DNA of 64,000 nt, taken from the NCBI RefSeq assembly GCF_003597395.2, contig NC_133770.1:97491320-97555319 (forward strand), read 5' to 3'. Source of the stretch: Chelonoidis abingdonii (Eukaryota > Chordata > Testudines > Testudinidae). Within the stretch, counting starts at the first letter, position 1; each line of letters starts with the position of its first letter. Positions 34,426 to 48,500 of this stretch are shown here, piece after piece. The translations under genes and the position numbers were made by a program. Below the pieces are notes generated by a model. The model did not search any database, had not been told where the DNA came from, and saw only the letters and a list, made by a program, of their open reading frames with translations.

Positions 34426-35163
34426 CTTCAGCAACATACAATTAAACTTCACAGATATGATGCGAAAGAATACAGTACGTGCTTGTGTGATCTTAGTAGA
34501 AAATTTTATCTAGGAAATGGAAGTAATTTGGGGTGAGGCTTTAACCATTTGAGCTAAAATTTTCCATGTATTGTGACTGCCTCAGGCTGAATTTTTTAAA
34601 ATTTTCAGCAAAAATTATTCAACCATTTCCTAGAATTATGTTGGGGGGTGGGGAGGAACACATTGTTGTGCAAATATTGTTTGTTTTTTTTAAAAAACCT
34701 TTCAATAAAGTGTCACCCCAGTATCAAAGAGGTGCCCTTAGCAGTCTCAGTGAAAATCCATCCAAATTTGGCAGTCTCTGAAAAAATCATCAGTTGCAAA
34801 TACTCAGTATGGGGTTGATAAATGCTGGCAGCCAAATTCTCTGAAGAGTCAGTCTGCACTGAGCGTACTCCAGTCCAGGCCTGTGGGGGCTGAGCAGAAC
34901 TTTTCCTACAATTGTTCCTCCTGTTTCTAGGGCGACTGTGGCATTTGAACTATAAGATGGGAGACTCTTTCCTGTGTGAAGTAGCAATGGGTGGGGAGGG
35001 GAAAGAGAGGGTGTAAGAGGGGTTCTGGGACTGTCTGGGTACAACAGGAGCAAAGGTTGACAGGGACAAGCCGAGGGGTTAGAAGCAGAGCCAGGGCAGA
35101 GGGGCCATAAACCATTAGAATATACTCTTTCAAGAATCTAGAATAAAGTTTGGGATTACTGAG
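34426..35163. other. Intron sequence, no feature recognised
   Basis: 34790-35130 gives overlapping minus-strand open frames in a GC-richer stretch; no family resemblance. Confidence 0.4.
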
Positions 35164-35356
35164 GGCTGGCCTACATTAGAAAATTAGATCGACCCAGCGA
35201 CTTCACTCAGGTGCAAAATCCACACCCATGAGCAATGTAGTTAAGCCGACCTATGTTCCTACGTAGACAGCAGTAGGTTGATGGAAGAATTCTTCTGTGG
35301 ACATAGATACTGTCTCTTGGGGAGGTGGATTACCTACACCGACAGGGGAACTAAGC
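35164..35356. mobile_element. Truncated MITE of a GTGTAGAC-type turtle family
   Basis: GGCCTACATTAGAAAATTAG then ATCGACCCAGCGACTT, later TTAAGCCGACCTATG, a central GAAGAATTCTTC palindrome, and GGGGAGGTGGATTACCTAC. The order matches a turtle inverted-repeat family as I remember it; the right end is missing. Confidence 0.5.
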
Positions 35357-35729
35357 CAACAGTCTAGAAGACACTATCATCCATAGGCCCCTTTGTAACT
35401 TAAAAATGTTCTTTGAGTGATTCTGATCTTGTTTACACAAAGCTAACATTGATTTAACTCCCTTGACTACTCGTGGTACATCTGGTTGAAAGCTGAGCTT
35501 ACAAAAAGCCCCTGGAGTCTGATCCTGCAAGATGATGTATGCTCCCAGGGAGGTGCTGCACACCCTCACCACCCATGGGAGTGGATGGGAATTGAGGACA
35601 TTCCTCATCTTCTTGAAGTTGCTGTGCATCTTGTAGAATAAAACCCTTAACTTCCAATTTCCTGCAAATAGGCTGGTCCTGCAAGTACACCTCACCTATA
35701 ACTCATTGAAGAGAGGCCAGGTATGCAGG
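35357..35729. other. Intron sequence with a worn palindromic piece
   Basis: 35517-35600 begins TCTGATCCTGCAAGATGATG and includes AGGTGCTGCACACCCTC, like the left half of a GATCCTGCA-ended MITE; the right half is not clear. Confidence 0.4.
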
Positions 35730-35737
35730 ATTTAGAC

Positions 35738-36047
35738 CAGGGGTAGGCAACCTATGGCACAGGTGCCGAAGGCGGTACATGAGCTGATTTTCAGTGGCAC
35801 TCACACTGCCTGGGTCCTGGCCACTGGTCCGGAGGGCTCTGCATTTTATTTAATTTTAAATGAAGCTTCTTAAACATTTTTAAAACCTTATTTACTTTAC
35901 ATACGACAATAGTTTAGTTATATATTATAGACTTATAGAAAGAGACCTTCTAAGAACGTTAAAATGTATTACTGGCACGCAAAACCTTAAATTAGAGTGA
36001 ATGAATGAAGACTCGGCACACCACATCTGAAAGGTTGCCGACCCCTG
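35738..36047. mobile_element. 310-bp hAT-type MITE with target duplication
   Basis: Left CAGGGGTAGGCAACCTATGG and right GGTTGCCGACCCCTG are hAT-type terminal inverted repeats. Flanks ATTTAGAC (35730-35737) and ATTTAAAC (36048-36055) form an 8-bp duplication with one mismatch. The inside is the non-coding TGGCAC..GGCACACCAC MITE type common in turtles. Low divergence suggests a fairly late insertion. Confidence 0.9.
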
Positions 36048-36055
36048 ATTTAAAC

Positions 36056-36482
36056 CATCATTTGTGCAGTTTACAATACTGTTCTCTAATGTAATTGTTT
36101 AAAAATATATACTTTTCCTGTCTATTGTACACTGGAAAACCTGACATTCTGGTTTTGCATGCTTGTGTTTTTGTGGTACTTTTTAAAATATGCATGTATA
36201 GCATGTGTGTTTGTACATCAGTTCCTATATTTCAGAAGAAACTGCCACAGAGAGAGATGGAATCCAAAACTAGTTGGTATTTTTAAACTGAAATTAGATT
36301 AGTTGCTTTGATTATTCAATTGTGAGCCCCAAGTTATATTTTAGTGTCCTTCACCCTTTCCTCCTTTATTATTTATAACCCACACTCTTTGAGCAATGAC
36401 CAGGACTAATCTGTAACCTTCTGTCCTTCTGCTTGATTCGCTCTCTTTTGAAACTCCAAGATAGAAGCGAACATTCTCAGAC
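36056..36482. other. Intron sequence, no feature recognised
   Basis: Nothing recognised. Confidence 0.4.
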
Positions 36483-36548
36483 TTTCTGTTAAATATAATA
36501 CATAGATACACACACATACATATATACATATATATTTATATATTTAAA
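36483..36548. repeat. AT/ACACAT-rich microsatellite
   Basis: ATACATAGATACACACACAT followed by ATATACATATATATTTATATATTT. Confidence 0.85.
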
Positions 36549-39500
36549 TTCCATATTTCTGATTCTGCAGTAAGAGTTACTTGAGGATTTCCTTTTTTAA
36601 TTCATTCTCAGTAGAGTTGTTTTAAAGGAAAATGGATGAAGTATAAACTTTGATATTCATTGTACTATAATATCTCTCTCACACACATGCGCCTGCTCAC
36701 CAAATAGTTGTATCTGGCCATCTTGATTGTTAGTCTAATGCATGTGGGGTTTTTCATGGTTTTTGTTTCCCATGCAATGTTAGCTGCACCTAAATAAATA
36801 TAAAAATTCATTTGCGCTCACTCTGCATCATAAAGAAGTGGGGCATAAAACAGCATTAGTGGTGAATCCCCTGAGGATCCAAGAACCTCACAGGGGTCTG
36901 GACCTCTGAATGGTCTCTGTCACTCCCTAGCAGCTAATGACTGAAACGGGATCCATTGCCACTGGGAGCTTTTAATTTCCTTACCTTGTATGGTTTGCCC
37001 TGATCCAATGCAAAGTGACAGCTACCATTTCAGTACAGCTCATTAACAGCTTTTGCACAAGACAGCAAGTACCACAGCTTCATATGAGCTATATGCCCAT
37101 GATCTGTGTTCATGAAGGCTACAATTCAGCCTTTGGGCAAGATGAAAAATAATGTAGTCACAGGCATAACAAATACCTGGGAAAAACAGAAGCTATATTT
37201 AAGCTTATCTTGGTTCTCAGGGCTCTTCTTCAGGCAAAACAATTACCGTCTGTACTCCAGAATAACTTGGAAAAACTTCAGGCTTCTTTTGCTTGGTGAA
37301 GATCCAGTGTCAGCATTCAAAGCACAAAGAGCATGTAACAAAAAAAGCTTTCCAGAAAAGTTAGAATATGTCAGGGCGAGGCAAGAATTCACAAAAATAA
37401 TTGGAAAATGAAGGTTAGACTTCGCAGATTCTCAATGGCACATGCAAGCGGATAGAATATCAAACTTATGCTTGTCAAGAGCTGACAACTAAGACTAGAA
37501 TAACTTTTGTGCATTATGTGTATTTTATGTTTATATTAAAAACAGCAAGATGCAATTACATTCTGCATTACTTCAGGTAAACTGGACCTCAAAAATGAAT
37601 GATAATCTTATTTTACATTAGGCATGTGTCTGTACAGCATGTGCAAATAAGGATAATGTTGTCAGATTGGTAACAGCTTTGAAAATGTCTTTTTCTTTTT
37701 TATCATTTTAGAGAGTCACAGGTATAGAGATAAAAGAGAGAAGGAAGGCTAAGCCTCCAGACATCCTCTTTGCACTGCTCTGGCATAATGGGACCATAAA
37801 GCTGCTTGGGATTCCCCCAACAGGAGGGAAACCCATCCCTTTCAAATCCCTCCAGTATAGGGGGAGTAGCAGGAGAAAGACAGGAGGCCTGGTTAAAGCC
37901 TGCTGGTCTCTGGTGATCCTCAGCTGGCATAAGAGTCCCATAAAGGGTTCATATAAGCATGGGGTATAGCAGCCGTGAGACTGCTCTAACTTGTGCTGTT
38001 AGCCCCAGGCAACCTTAGAGATGGTGGTGGGGAGTATTTAGGTGACATATATAAAACTACTTATGCCTCCCTGTACTTGAGTCCTGACTTTGAGCACATT
38101 TTGACCAGACCAACAAGGAGAAATTGAACACCCTCAACTCTGATTGACCACAGTGAAAACTGAAGGTTTTCTGCATCTCTAGTAGTTGCTCATCAGCAAT
38201 TAGAGAATTGAATCTACAGTGGAGGTGGTGGTTTATAACTGCATAACAATGGAAAGACTTGGTACCACAGTTAGGAGAAACATTAAACTTAAGCATAATG
38301 CCACAAGTCAATAAGGTGCAAACTCCAATAAGTTATGTGGTTCAGCCTCCTGGGTATCCGAGTCAGCATAATTAAGTGTAATTGAGAAAACATTGCCAAA
38401 TTTCTGAATATTGGTAATCTAGGCCTTTTGCCTCACCCTTACTTCTAGTTGTTAGTGAGATCGATTTTAGCCTAACTACCGTGAACAACTTTGATTAGAC
38501 ACTGTTAACATCAACAGAAATTATATAGTGTCATTACAGTGAGATGCCTGGGCCAAAACTTGTGATGGGTTTATAAAAAGGCTGTGAAATATGCCAAGTG
38601 AGGTAACAGATTCATTTTAAAGGTAGCAATGGGAAGTTCGTGTACTGAGATTTTAAGAAAAAAGTTCACAATCAGGCAGATGTAATTCCTAGTCACAGTG
38701 GGCGGGAAGTTGGAACAATATGATAGCAAACTAGGAGTGTTGCACAACTTGGCTTGTGGAGGCCAGTCGCAAAGCTGCTCATTGACAGCACACAGTGCCT
38801 ATGGCAGACAGGGAGTAATACCCTTAGAAACAGCTAATCTCACAGCTTCTAAGGACACTGCACTTAGGGACCCAGATAGTTGAGGACTACCATGAGCCAC
38901 CAGTCTGAAAAATACTGAAAAAGTTTGTTTCATTTACATCAGAAAAGATCTGAAGCATTTTCAGTTAACAGTGTATTTTAAATATTAAATACGTAAATGT
39001 ATTCATCCTGTAAAATATGCTACTGTATCTCATAACTTCGACTGTCCTAATGGCTGTGTTCCCTTTCCTCTTGCATTCTTATTTAATACTTAATGCAAAT
39101 TATTCTTTTAAATATCCACAATGTTGTGTAATAAAAAGTAAGTATAATTTACAACATGTGACAATATATGAATCTTAAACCTGGAGTTATATATTTGCTT
39201 AAACAAATCAGGTTATATCTTCTGCATACGTACACTTGATTTTAAAAAAACTGAAACAGGTGAATATTATTTAAATTGTTTAATAAAACCAAGTAAAGAG
39301 AACTTTTTAATTAATGCTACATCTATTGTATGTGGACATTATCAGTATATTTTTCTAAATACATTGCTATGAAAAATGTAATGTATTTTCAATACAACAG
39401 TATCATATATTTAAGTATTAGACCCAAGTTCTAAATTCATAATATTTATAACATTTTCAATACTGAAATGTTTGGACAACAGTGTATTTGGGTAGGATTT

Positions 39501-41879
39501 TAAGATTCTTTCTTCAGGCAAACTGACAGAGGTAAGCTTGGAAAGGGTCTACTTTATTTTACAATCCACTTTTCGGCAATTTATACCAATATAGGGCTGC
39601 CTTAACGGGACATTCCTTTGGAATACTCTTTTACTGGTCACGCCCTTTTTCCAGCTACCCTCCCCTTTTCCAACCACAGGATCCTTAAAGGCTGCAGAGT
39701 TGCACTGATTTAATATAAGGTGGGACTTTTAAAACAGATTTAATTAAATTAGTTCAAAAGGCTGAGTGAACATTCTCATTTCTGTTTAAACTAGTTCTTA
39801 TTTTGTCAGCCAATATTAATTAGAACAACTTATGCCCAACTGAAATAAACCACTCTTAAACTGAATAAATGTTGCAACTGAAGAGTCTGTGTAGGCAAGG
39901 TTTAAGTTAAGTTTGTATCATTGCACAATCCCAAATTAATGCAAAATAGATTAACCTGATACTTACCAGTAGTAATTCTACCATAGGATTTTGCACAATC
40001 GTGTGCAAATATTAGGTCAAATTCTCCCTTCTGTCTGTATGCAAAACTCCAATGTAGGTCAGTGCATTCCATGTTCAGAACAAGGGCAAATGGCTCATTG
40101 TGAGCTGACAGAGAAGACTGGAAGGGAACAGGATCACATCTGACATATCTGGTTGCTGGGTTAGCTTTTAAACAACTTTTGAGAGTGAGTTGCAAACCTT
40201 TGGTATATTATCTATCACATAAATTAGGAGAAATCTGTAAAGTCTGTTTCTCATGATCAATTGCAAATTACTTATTTACATATACTGCTCAAAATTGTTT
40301 TTCACTTCCAGCTCTAATTTCTCTGTAGGATCACTAGAAAAAACCCAAACAAAGAACTACTCTGTGGTTTATCCTGGGGCCTTATTCACACCAGTCTCAC
40401 TGAAGTCAGTGTAGAAGGGTTGAAGGAGTGCATTGAATTCTAGGGTCAGATACTACCCATGGAGGTGCATGGAGAATCCAATTGATTACAATGAGAGATC
40501 GTTTGGATCCTGGGTGGCGTGCATACCTGAGATCAGTATTTGGTGCAAAGCTGGAAGAAAACATGCATGACTGCATTTTCCAAAATAAGCTATAAATACG
40601 GACACATAAGAATGTGCATCTGAAACGAGCAAGCTGTGTTTGCTCATACAAGTTGAGCTTGTTAAGGGCCTAACTACCTAATTCAATACAGCCAACCCCT
40701 AGTATTCAAAAATTATGAGTGATTTAAAAATCCTGAGATTTTAAAATGGATAATTTTGGGGTTCTTTTTATTTGCTCATTGGGTTTGAGGCTTTAGGGTT
40801 CATGGTTTGAAGCTTTTCTCTGCAGCCAGGAAGTCTTAAATCTTCCTTTTTTAAAAAAAACAGATGCTGCGATTCTCATGCACTCACATGACTCCAGCAG
40901 TTGGGCCTTTAAGAAAAGTACTAAATATCACAAACTGGTAATGAAGCATTTTGCACATTCAAATATAGTTTATGTACCCACATGTGAATGTGTATATATG
41001 TAAAAAAAGGTAGGCATGCACATTTGGACACTAGGCCCCTTTAAAATATTGTCTTCTATTCTTTTTTTTGGGGCCGGGGGAGGATATCATATTTAGAATT
41101 AGGCAAAAAAAAGTGATGTTCAAATCAGCAGAAAATTTAAGTCTCATGAAGGAAAAATATAGCTTGAGATGGGAGTTTAGTGGTTCTTTTGCTGTGTAAA
41201 GACCTATTCTCAACAGGCCCAAGCCAAACACCCTCCATTAGAGTCTGATTGTGAGCCTCTGATTCTGACCGGTGTGCAGTTGCTCACATGAGTAGTACCA
41301 TTGACTCCAGTGGGACCACTTGTATGATGAACCGTTTGTCAATGTTAGTAAAGGGTTCATGAATCGGCCCTTAATGTCTCTCTCAGTTCTTTTTAAAAAC
41401 TAATGTAGAAGGAACAACATAATTGTAGAAGCGGAAGGAGCTGCTGTTGCATGAGGTCATCCAATTTGCTGTCACCTTTCAAAAAACAAACCAACAAAAA
41501 ACAGTAGCCTTTTGAAAAATGCACTAATGTGTGCAGCTTGATTGTCTAAGGGTATTTTTCCCTCCTAAGATTTAAGATTAGGTTATTTTAAAATAAGTGT
41601 CGACATATCTGGTCTTAATGGTATATGTTTTTTTAAACCGTAGCATTGCCAGAGATTAGGTTGAAAAACCCCAATTGTTTCGTTTTAGTTTTTTTTAAGA
41701 TTTAACCAGATAACTGTGTAAATGTTTCCTGGGTTCTTTTTGGGTACTAAGCAGTGTGTCTGGGTTTGGTTGTTATTGCTGCAAGAAAAAGGAAATAGTA
41801 TTTTAAAAAAACATTTAATTAAATGACAACACTTGGGATTTCATTTAGTTCACATTACAGAAGGAATTTAGACTTTCCC
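36549..41879. other. Long intron stretch, mostly unique
   Basis: No gene. 38930-39470 is very AT-rich. 40370-40515 (CACTGAAGTCAGTG, CCATGGAGGTGCATGG, CCAATTGATTACAATGAG) and 41265-41372 (TTGCTCACATGAGTAG, CCATTGACTCCAGTGGGA) are worn palindromic-group members. No named repeat otherwise. Confidence 0.4.
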
Positions 41880-42600
41880 TGCTACCACCTGCTGCCAGGC
41901 TGAGCGGTGAGCATTGTGTCTTACAGATGCAGGTGAACTTAGTACTGAACCACTTTCACAGTCCAGAAAGCATGACATTCCTTGTTACCAGTGGGAGGAA
42001 AGGCTAATTGAGAAGTGTGTATAAAAGCTGTAATGAGTAGCATTTACATGTATTGATTAGAAGTAGGGCCACTGTCTCTCATTTATCACCACCAGCAGCT
42101 GTGAAATTTTCCCCACGTCGATTGGCACGGCTCATATTCCCGCTCCTCTAGTTCTTTATTGCTTTTTCTCCCCCCTCCCCTTCTGAGCCAGAATGCTGAT
42201 CCACCGGCTGGAATGGGCTGGTAATTACTCCAGCTACTCCACCAGCTGCCACAATTGCCAAACCGCTGGAGTGAAAAATTTCATCCTGCATTTCCGATTT
42301 TTTACATTACCACTGCATAATCATATTTGACGAATAATTAACCTGGGTTAATACTTCAGGGAGCCATTTGCAAGTAAATTGATAAGCTGAGTGCTGTAAA
42401 GGCTCATGAGGGCTAAAGGCTTTAGGCAGCTGCACACCACAGCCCACTGACTAGGCTGTTTTAATATGTGTGCAGCTCCTGACCATCTTAATTAAGAGTG
42501 ACCTGTGGGTGCTGTCCTCCATACTACTTAAAGTTAGTGCGACTCAGGCAGTGCGGGGAAGTGGGAGGGGAGAAAAAACTCAAATTGAACTCTGTTGTAT
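41880..42600. promoter_or_regulatory. Candidate intronic enhancer / conserved non-coding block
   Basis: About 700 bases of balanced composition without recognised repeats. Three CAGCTG E-boxes (42096, 42243, 42427), TAATGAG (42033), GGTAATTAC (42220), GAATAATTAACC (42331 area) and the palindrome CTTAATTAAG (42487-42496) lie together. The density of E-box and homeodomain-type words in repeat-free sequence is the only support. Function is inferred. Confidence 0.3.
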
Positions 42601-42895
42601 CTGCTTCATGGAAACCGGGCACAGCACATGAATATTTGCACTCTTCCCCCTTGTTTTAATAGCTAATTTTCTTGTTTAGGATAAAGAGCAGTATCCTGAA
42701 CTATTAAAGCCAATGGAAATTTTGCCATTGACTTCAGTGGGAGCAGAATCAGACCAGGCTTGGAAGCTAGTTCAATATGATGGACAATAGTGGCTCAGGT
42801 CAATTAAAGATCAGGAGTATGCCCTTTTGAACATGCATAGGTGTATATTTTAAGTTACAGGAATATTCTTTTTCGAGATTAGTGTATTTCCTTTA
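42601..42895. other. Intron with a small palindromic piece
   Basis: 42688-42760: AGTATCCTGAACTATTAAAG, AAATTTTGCCATTGACTTCAGTGGGAG, AGAATCAGACC; a worn member of the CATTGACTTCAGTGGG group. Confidence 0.45.
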
Positions 42896-42962
42896 GGCCT
42901 GATCCTGCAAAATCAAAATCAGTGGCAAGCTCCCATAGATTACAGTGGTTCAGGATAAGGTC
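42896..42962. mobile_element. 67-bp palindromic MITE-like element
   Basis: AGGCCTGATCCTGCAAAATC at the left and GGTTCAGGATAAGGTCC at the right pair imperfectly around GCTCCCATAGATTACAG. Confidence 0.5.
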
Positions 42963-45312
42963 CAATATGTCTTCAATAAACTAGCACTTTCAAATAATGG
43001 TTGGGTTTTGGTGTAATTCAGCTAGGGACTAGGAAGCTATTTCTCAGTGGCTTTCAGCTGGTTTTTGTGGGAACATTACTTGGAGCAGAACATTTTGGTT
43101 TCATTCTTTGCTTTTAACTCAGATGCTGCTACTTGTTTCTGATTTTTTTTTAAAAATACATATTTATTTGCATAAATATTATATAAAATTTCACTTACAG
43201 AACACACTTAGCCACAAATATAAAATAATACTGATAAGTGGGTGAATCAAGCAAAACTCCTGTTGTAATGAACAATATAACATTTGCAAAGTTTTAAAAA
43301 CCTTATTTTAAGTTCAAGTTGAGTGCCCTTATCTTCCTAGCTCTCTGTGGCTGACCTCTGAGCTGTTAAGTAGTCCATGCTCATTCCCCTGGTTATGCTG
43401 TGTTTTTTGTCCGATTTGTGAAAACCATTGCACTGAGCATCTTAGCTGATTTCTATGGCATTTTCAGAGTCAACAATTGGGGCCTTTAGTTCAGAGCAAG
43501 TTACTGTCCAGATAGTTTTTTCCCTTCGTTTGCTCATTTGTTTTTTGCTCTACCACTATAGGCAGTCTAGACATTTACAGGCTAATACTGTTCCTGATGG
43601 TGACCTCTGAAAGTAGCTGAACCCAATGGTTCTGGAGCACATCTTTGGACAGACCATGTAGGGAGTCTTGCCAATTCTCAAGGGTTTTTTTGAGTCTTAT
43701 GATATTTTGTGATTTTCTTAAAATCCATTTCCTATCTTCTGTCCGAGACCAATGCAGGTTCGAGTAAGGATTTGATTGAGAGAGGAAAATCAAAACGAAA
43801 ACAGATTGTAATTCAAAACCAAGTGGTTGTTTATTAACAGGGATAAGTTTCAACTTGGGCTGGGGAGGAGCACTTTTACCAACTAACAGTACTATCAGAA
43901 CAAGAATATACACACAACTTGAAACAGTCTATTTACATCCAACAACAAGAAACCAAGCAGTCTATAATCAACTGCTCACTAAAATCCAGAACAGATACAC
44001 AAAACTAAGTAAACTGTGCGCACATTAATTGAATACTATAAAAAATACACCAACTAACCACAATAGCAATTAATACAATAAATTGCTGCCCTTCATGGTT
44101 GTAGAGAAAAGCTTGAAAATGTGACCTGTGTGCACACGAAAGTCTCAGAAATCTGAATGTAAAGAAAAAGAAACCGACACTTATTTAAATACTGTTGATT
44201 TTTGGGAGCCTCGACTCCTGAATTTTTGAATGCTTGGGGGTTGGCAATCGTAGAGTCAGACCCCCTGTATATCATGGGGCAGAGTGGAGTGTTTTGGAGT
44301 AGTTGTTCACACGTCGGGAGGGGAGGGAGAAAGTCTGTGAATTTTATGCAGATTCACTAGCCAAAATCCTTGCACAGGTGGCACATAGCAGACCATGACT
44401 AATATGCCTGCAGAACAGTGGGGCTGTGCAGATGCTCCACACACTCACTGAATGGCAAGAGTCTCAATCCTCCCTCCTCTATAGGTAACCTCCCTGTGCG
44501 AAGTCCTGATACATAGGCATTTCACAGGAGATGAGAACTCGGCTCTTTATGGGTCCTATCGCTATTCCTTTGAAGATATTAAAAGATCAAGAAAAATAAC
44601 TAATGCAGCATGGTGAGCTAATTTACCTCTAAATGAATGTAAAATCTACTAGAAGTACTTTTATTTAATAAAAATGTATCTTTTAAGGCTTTAACAGATG
44701 AATGCGCTTTTTCATATTATTATTCGTTAACCCAATCTACAAGGAGGATGGAAATTGGATTATTTTGAACAAGACCTTAAAATTGAGGCTCTGTCTGGGG
44801 CCAGACTTTTGAAAACCTGGTCTCCCTCTTGCAGGCCAACTAATTGTGGGAGCAAATCAGGTAGTAAGATGTTAAACTATAGTGCTAAGATATGGACCTA
44901 AAAGTCGTTTGTGGGCGCTCACATTTCTTACAGGCTTAATTGCATCCTCCAACAGGGCGCCGAGGCATTAGCTTCGCTGAATCCTATCCCTAAATATCTT
45001 ACATAAATTTTTTAAAAGAATGGGGCTTTGTCCCAGTGTCATATGCCAAAATGTCCCCCATCGTCCTGCTGTTGTGCTTAACGTTATGTGCAAGTCGTCC
45101 ACTTGGTTGCTACCAATGGCCCAAGAACATGACTCACTTTTATTGCAGTGTGTTTAATTAGAAATCTCTTTAGTGTTTGGATTTTTCGGATGGAAAAGCA
45201 CTATTTGAAAGTATGATATTTTTTCTATTTTAATGGGTTTTTTTATTCTTATAAATAAACTGAGATTTGAAGAGATGTATTTTTATATATGTTTTCATCA
45301 TACGTGATTATT
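42963..45312. other. Intron sequence, no feature recognised
   Basis: Includes one 112-codon open frame (43575-43913, minus) of low-complexity composition without family resemblance. 44000-45200 is unique. Confidence 0.4.
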
Positions 45313-45550
45313 GGGCCAAATCCTGAGGTCCTTACTTAGACCCTCATCATATAGCTGGATTCACTACTGCAGACATATGCGCCTGTGTGGAGCCCTTATC
45401 AAGGGTGGAGGGTTTGCAGTGGGGGATCAGATTGTTGGATAAAGGACTTAATTTTTATTCAATTCTTAACCAGTCAAAACTCTTATTAAATCAAAGCGAG
45501 TTTGGCCAAAGTGCTGAATAGAAACTGAGGAGGAGCCTCAGGATCTGGAC
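45313..45550. mobile_element. Palindrome-ended element, about 240 bp
   Basis: GGGCCAAATCCTGAGGTCC at the left, GGAGCCTCAGGATCTGGAC at the right: inverted ends of the same GGCCxxATCCT type as other MITEs here. The interior pairs only weakly. Confidence 0.5.
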
Positions 45551-48500
45551 TATTCACGGTCTTGTCGAAGGAATTAGTTTTTCAGTTTGTATTGCTCACC
45601 CGCCAATCCCCTCAGCAATGCAGCCTCGTCTTTCTTTTCATTTGCATATGGCTAAACTGCTATCTTTCTTACTGGCTACTCAGCTAACTGGTTTTATGCA
45701 TTTTCTCTTTAAAACCTAAATAGAATTGCATGTGATGACCTGGTGATTTCAAAAAAATATTCCTATCATGCTGTATTCCTCTGATATGTGAGCAGACTGT
45801 TCCTAAAGTGGGGCTTGTGTGCACTAGGCATTTGTCACTGTGTGAGGTAATGCAAGGGAAAGCAGTTCCTTTCAGAGCTCAACTGTAGCACTAAGTGAAA
45901 TCAATGGCCAAACAATCTAACACAATTGGTCACATATTGATAGAATTAAACACTGCTGTTAACGTGACTTGTCATTGATCTGACAAAAACAGAGTCGAGG
46001 GTAAAAGTCGCCTGAAGCTTTTAGGCTCTGTGTTTGTGTAGCAAAGGTTGGGAAATTATTCGCTCCATCTGCTTCTAACATAATTTTTTATTTTCACTGA
46101 CAATATTCTTCACTCTAGAAATACTTTCAGAACTTTAACCTCTTCATTGTCAGAAACAGGGGAGGGAAACTGGTCTGCGCAGTTAAAGTTCTGATTTGGC
46201 GTAGTACTGTCAGGCTGAATACGTGCTGAAATTCCATTAAAGGAAGTTAGCTATAAGCAGGTGGAACTTCATTAGTCAGTGGATATATTCTAACTCACAC
46301 AAGGGCTAGATCAGGCATGTAAACTAAGATAGTGGAAAATAATACACTGACTTTAGTTGGACTAGTTGCATGAGGCAAGTGTGCAGGAGTTGGCCCTATC
46401 TGGGGGTGTGCGCCTCACTGTCCTCTGTTGGATGACATATCAGACATGTTCAGAGTGCAGTCACATTGACATACAGGAACTGGTTTACAGACAATAGAAG
46501 GCCAAATGCCATTGACAGTTTTTGAGGAATTCTCCTCTAGCACCACTTGAAGTCTGTATTCTGGGAGTCAAATATCTGAGGTTTTATCCCTTACGCTGCA
46601 CATATGTAGTTCACCTGAAGACCATAATGTTTGTATGTAGGAAGCCAAAGCGTATCATGGTATGGAACCTTCTAATGAATTGTAATAATTGCCTTGCTTG
46701 CTATAAATAAATACCTAATGTATGTTTCAACTGTCTTAGTATATTTTCCAAAATATCTTGGGCCAGAAATTGTTACGTAGTTACCTTAAAGTTATGTCTT
46801 AGTGTCGTAGACATGTGCTTTGGGCTTGATCACAGAGCTATTAATACTTTCTAGACTGTGGTGCAAGTAGAATTCTTTTCTTACCAGTACACTGCTCCAG
46901 CTAAAAGGGGGGCACATGACTCCTACTGATAGGGTGTACCAGGCCATACCACCCTATTTGCATCACTGTATCTAGAGCACTATACTGTGGTCAGCAGCTC
47001 TAAGTTACAGGACGCTGTATATATAAGTACATATCCTATCAGTAACTCGTAGTCACTGCATGTCAGCACCACACTTTGTTGGCATTCACAATACCAGGGA
47101 AGGAATTTTCACCTGTTCTGTGCAAGACATCACATCTTACCTCTCTTTTCATACCGGCTCGCTTTGCTGTTTGTTTCATTTGCCAGAATTTCTCCACTGT
47201 GTTAGCAATTACAAATATTTGATTTTTCTTGGTAGTTTAAAAATATATTTGTAATGTAATTTATTTTTATTCATCTCTAGACTGCTGCTAAACATCAGAA
47301 ATTCATGATGGTTACAGTATTAAAAACTCAACTAGGTAGAACATTCCTGCCATGACAGGAATGTGTTTGTTGTGCTGCTGAATGTGCCAGCAATCATGTT
47401 TTAACATTCAATTGATCTGAAAGGAACATTAATGGAGGACCTAGCACCGCAAGTACTGTTTGAGTACTAGCAGCAAAAGTTTCTACATACCTGTTATCTT
47501 TTTCCTTTCACATTTTGGTTTGCTAGTTAACTAAAATGTTGGATGATAAACAGCTCCCAACATTGTTAGCAGTAGACGTCGATGACAAATTGTTGTAGCC
47601 CATGACAGCTCTGATGGTAAGATTTGCTGTACAGTAAGTGTCCTAGGCACTCTGAGGCAAATTATCATGTCTCCGCTGTTGACATGCCCTGAGACTCCCT
47701 TTAATTTTATGAGTCTTTCATAAACTTTGAGAAAATGTTGGAGGAGGGAAAGAAAGCCCTTCAATTTAAACAGCAACTGACTCCTGGGAATCAGAAGAGA
47801 CTTCTGCAACTCATTTGTTCTTCTGGGAGCATTACAGAAGCAAACAAGAGCTTTCTGCAGAATGTGAGTTTTCCCAAGTTTATTAGCAGGAAGGTGCATG
47901 TTATCTCCTCAGAGGGACAGCAGCAAGGACACCAGTGCACTTGTCATTGCATTCTCTTAGAAACTCTGAGGGACAAAGTGACTGTGCTAATCCTTCTGAT
48001 CTATGGCCAGGCAGCGAGAGAATCCAGTCTCAACTTCATTTGATGAGTCTGTGAAATAATAATGTAGCCTGGCAATATGAAACACAGAGAACATCACCCC
48101 ACATAACAATCTAATGCCATACCTATGAAAATTCCCAAGAGAATGTGGTATTTGAGGCTGCATGTAAACATTAAGGGCCCGGTTCAGGGGTGAAAGAGTC
48201 CCACTGGTGGAAAGTCTGCCTGGAGGGTACATTGATAGTGGTATAAAGCACCTGCAACCTCAACTCCTTCAGTGGCTCTCAGGAAGCCATGACACAACCT
48301 AAGTGTGGGCAGAACTAGCAAGGCATAAGGCAAAACTAGGTTACACAGGAGATGTGCTAATTCAGTGTATCCCCAAGCAGACACTGCTAGCAGGACTTCT
48401 TTGGAATCCTAGCAGATTCCTAAAGATCTCTCCCTTGGCAGAGCTCCTTAGAGAGGGCAGCAGTGCAAACACTGCCTTCCTTCACATGGAGTGAATCCTC

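Noticed and set aside
47531..48043. 122-codon minus and 102-codon plus frames
   Set aside because: Overlap on opposite strands, no motif, no splice context.
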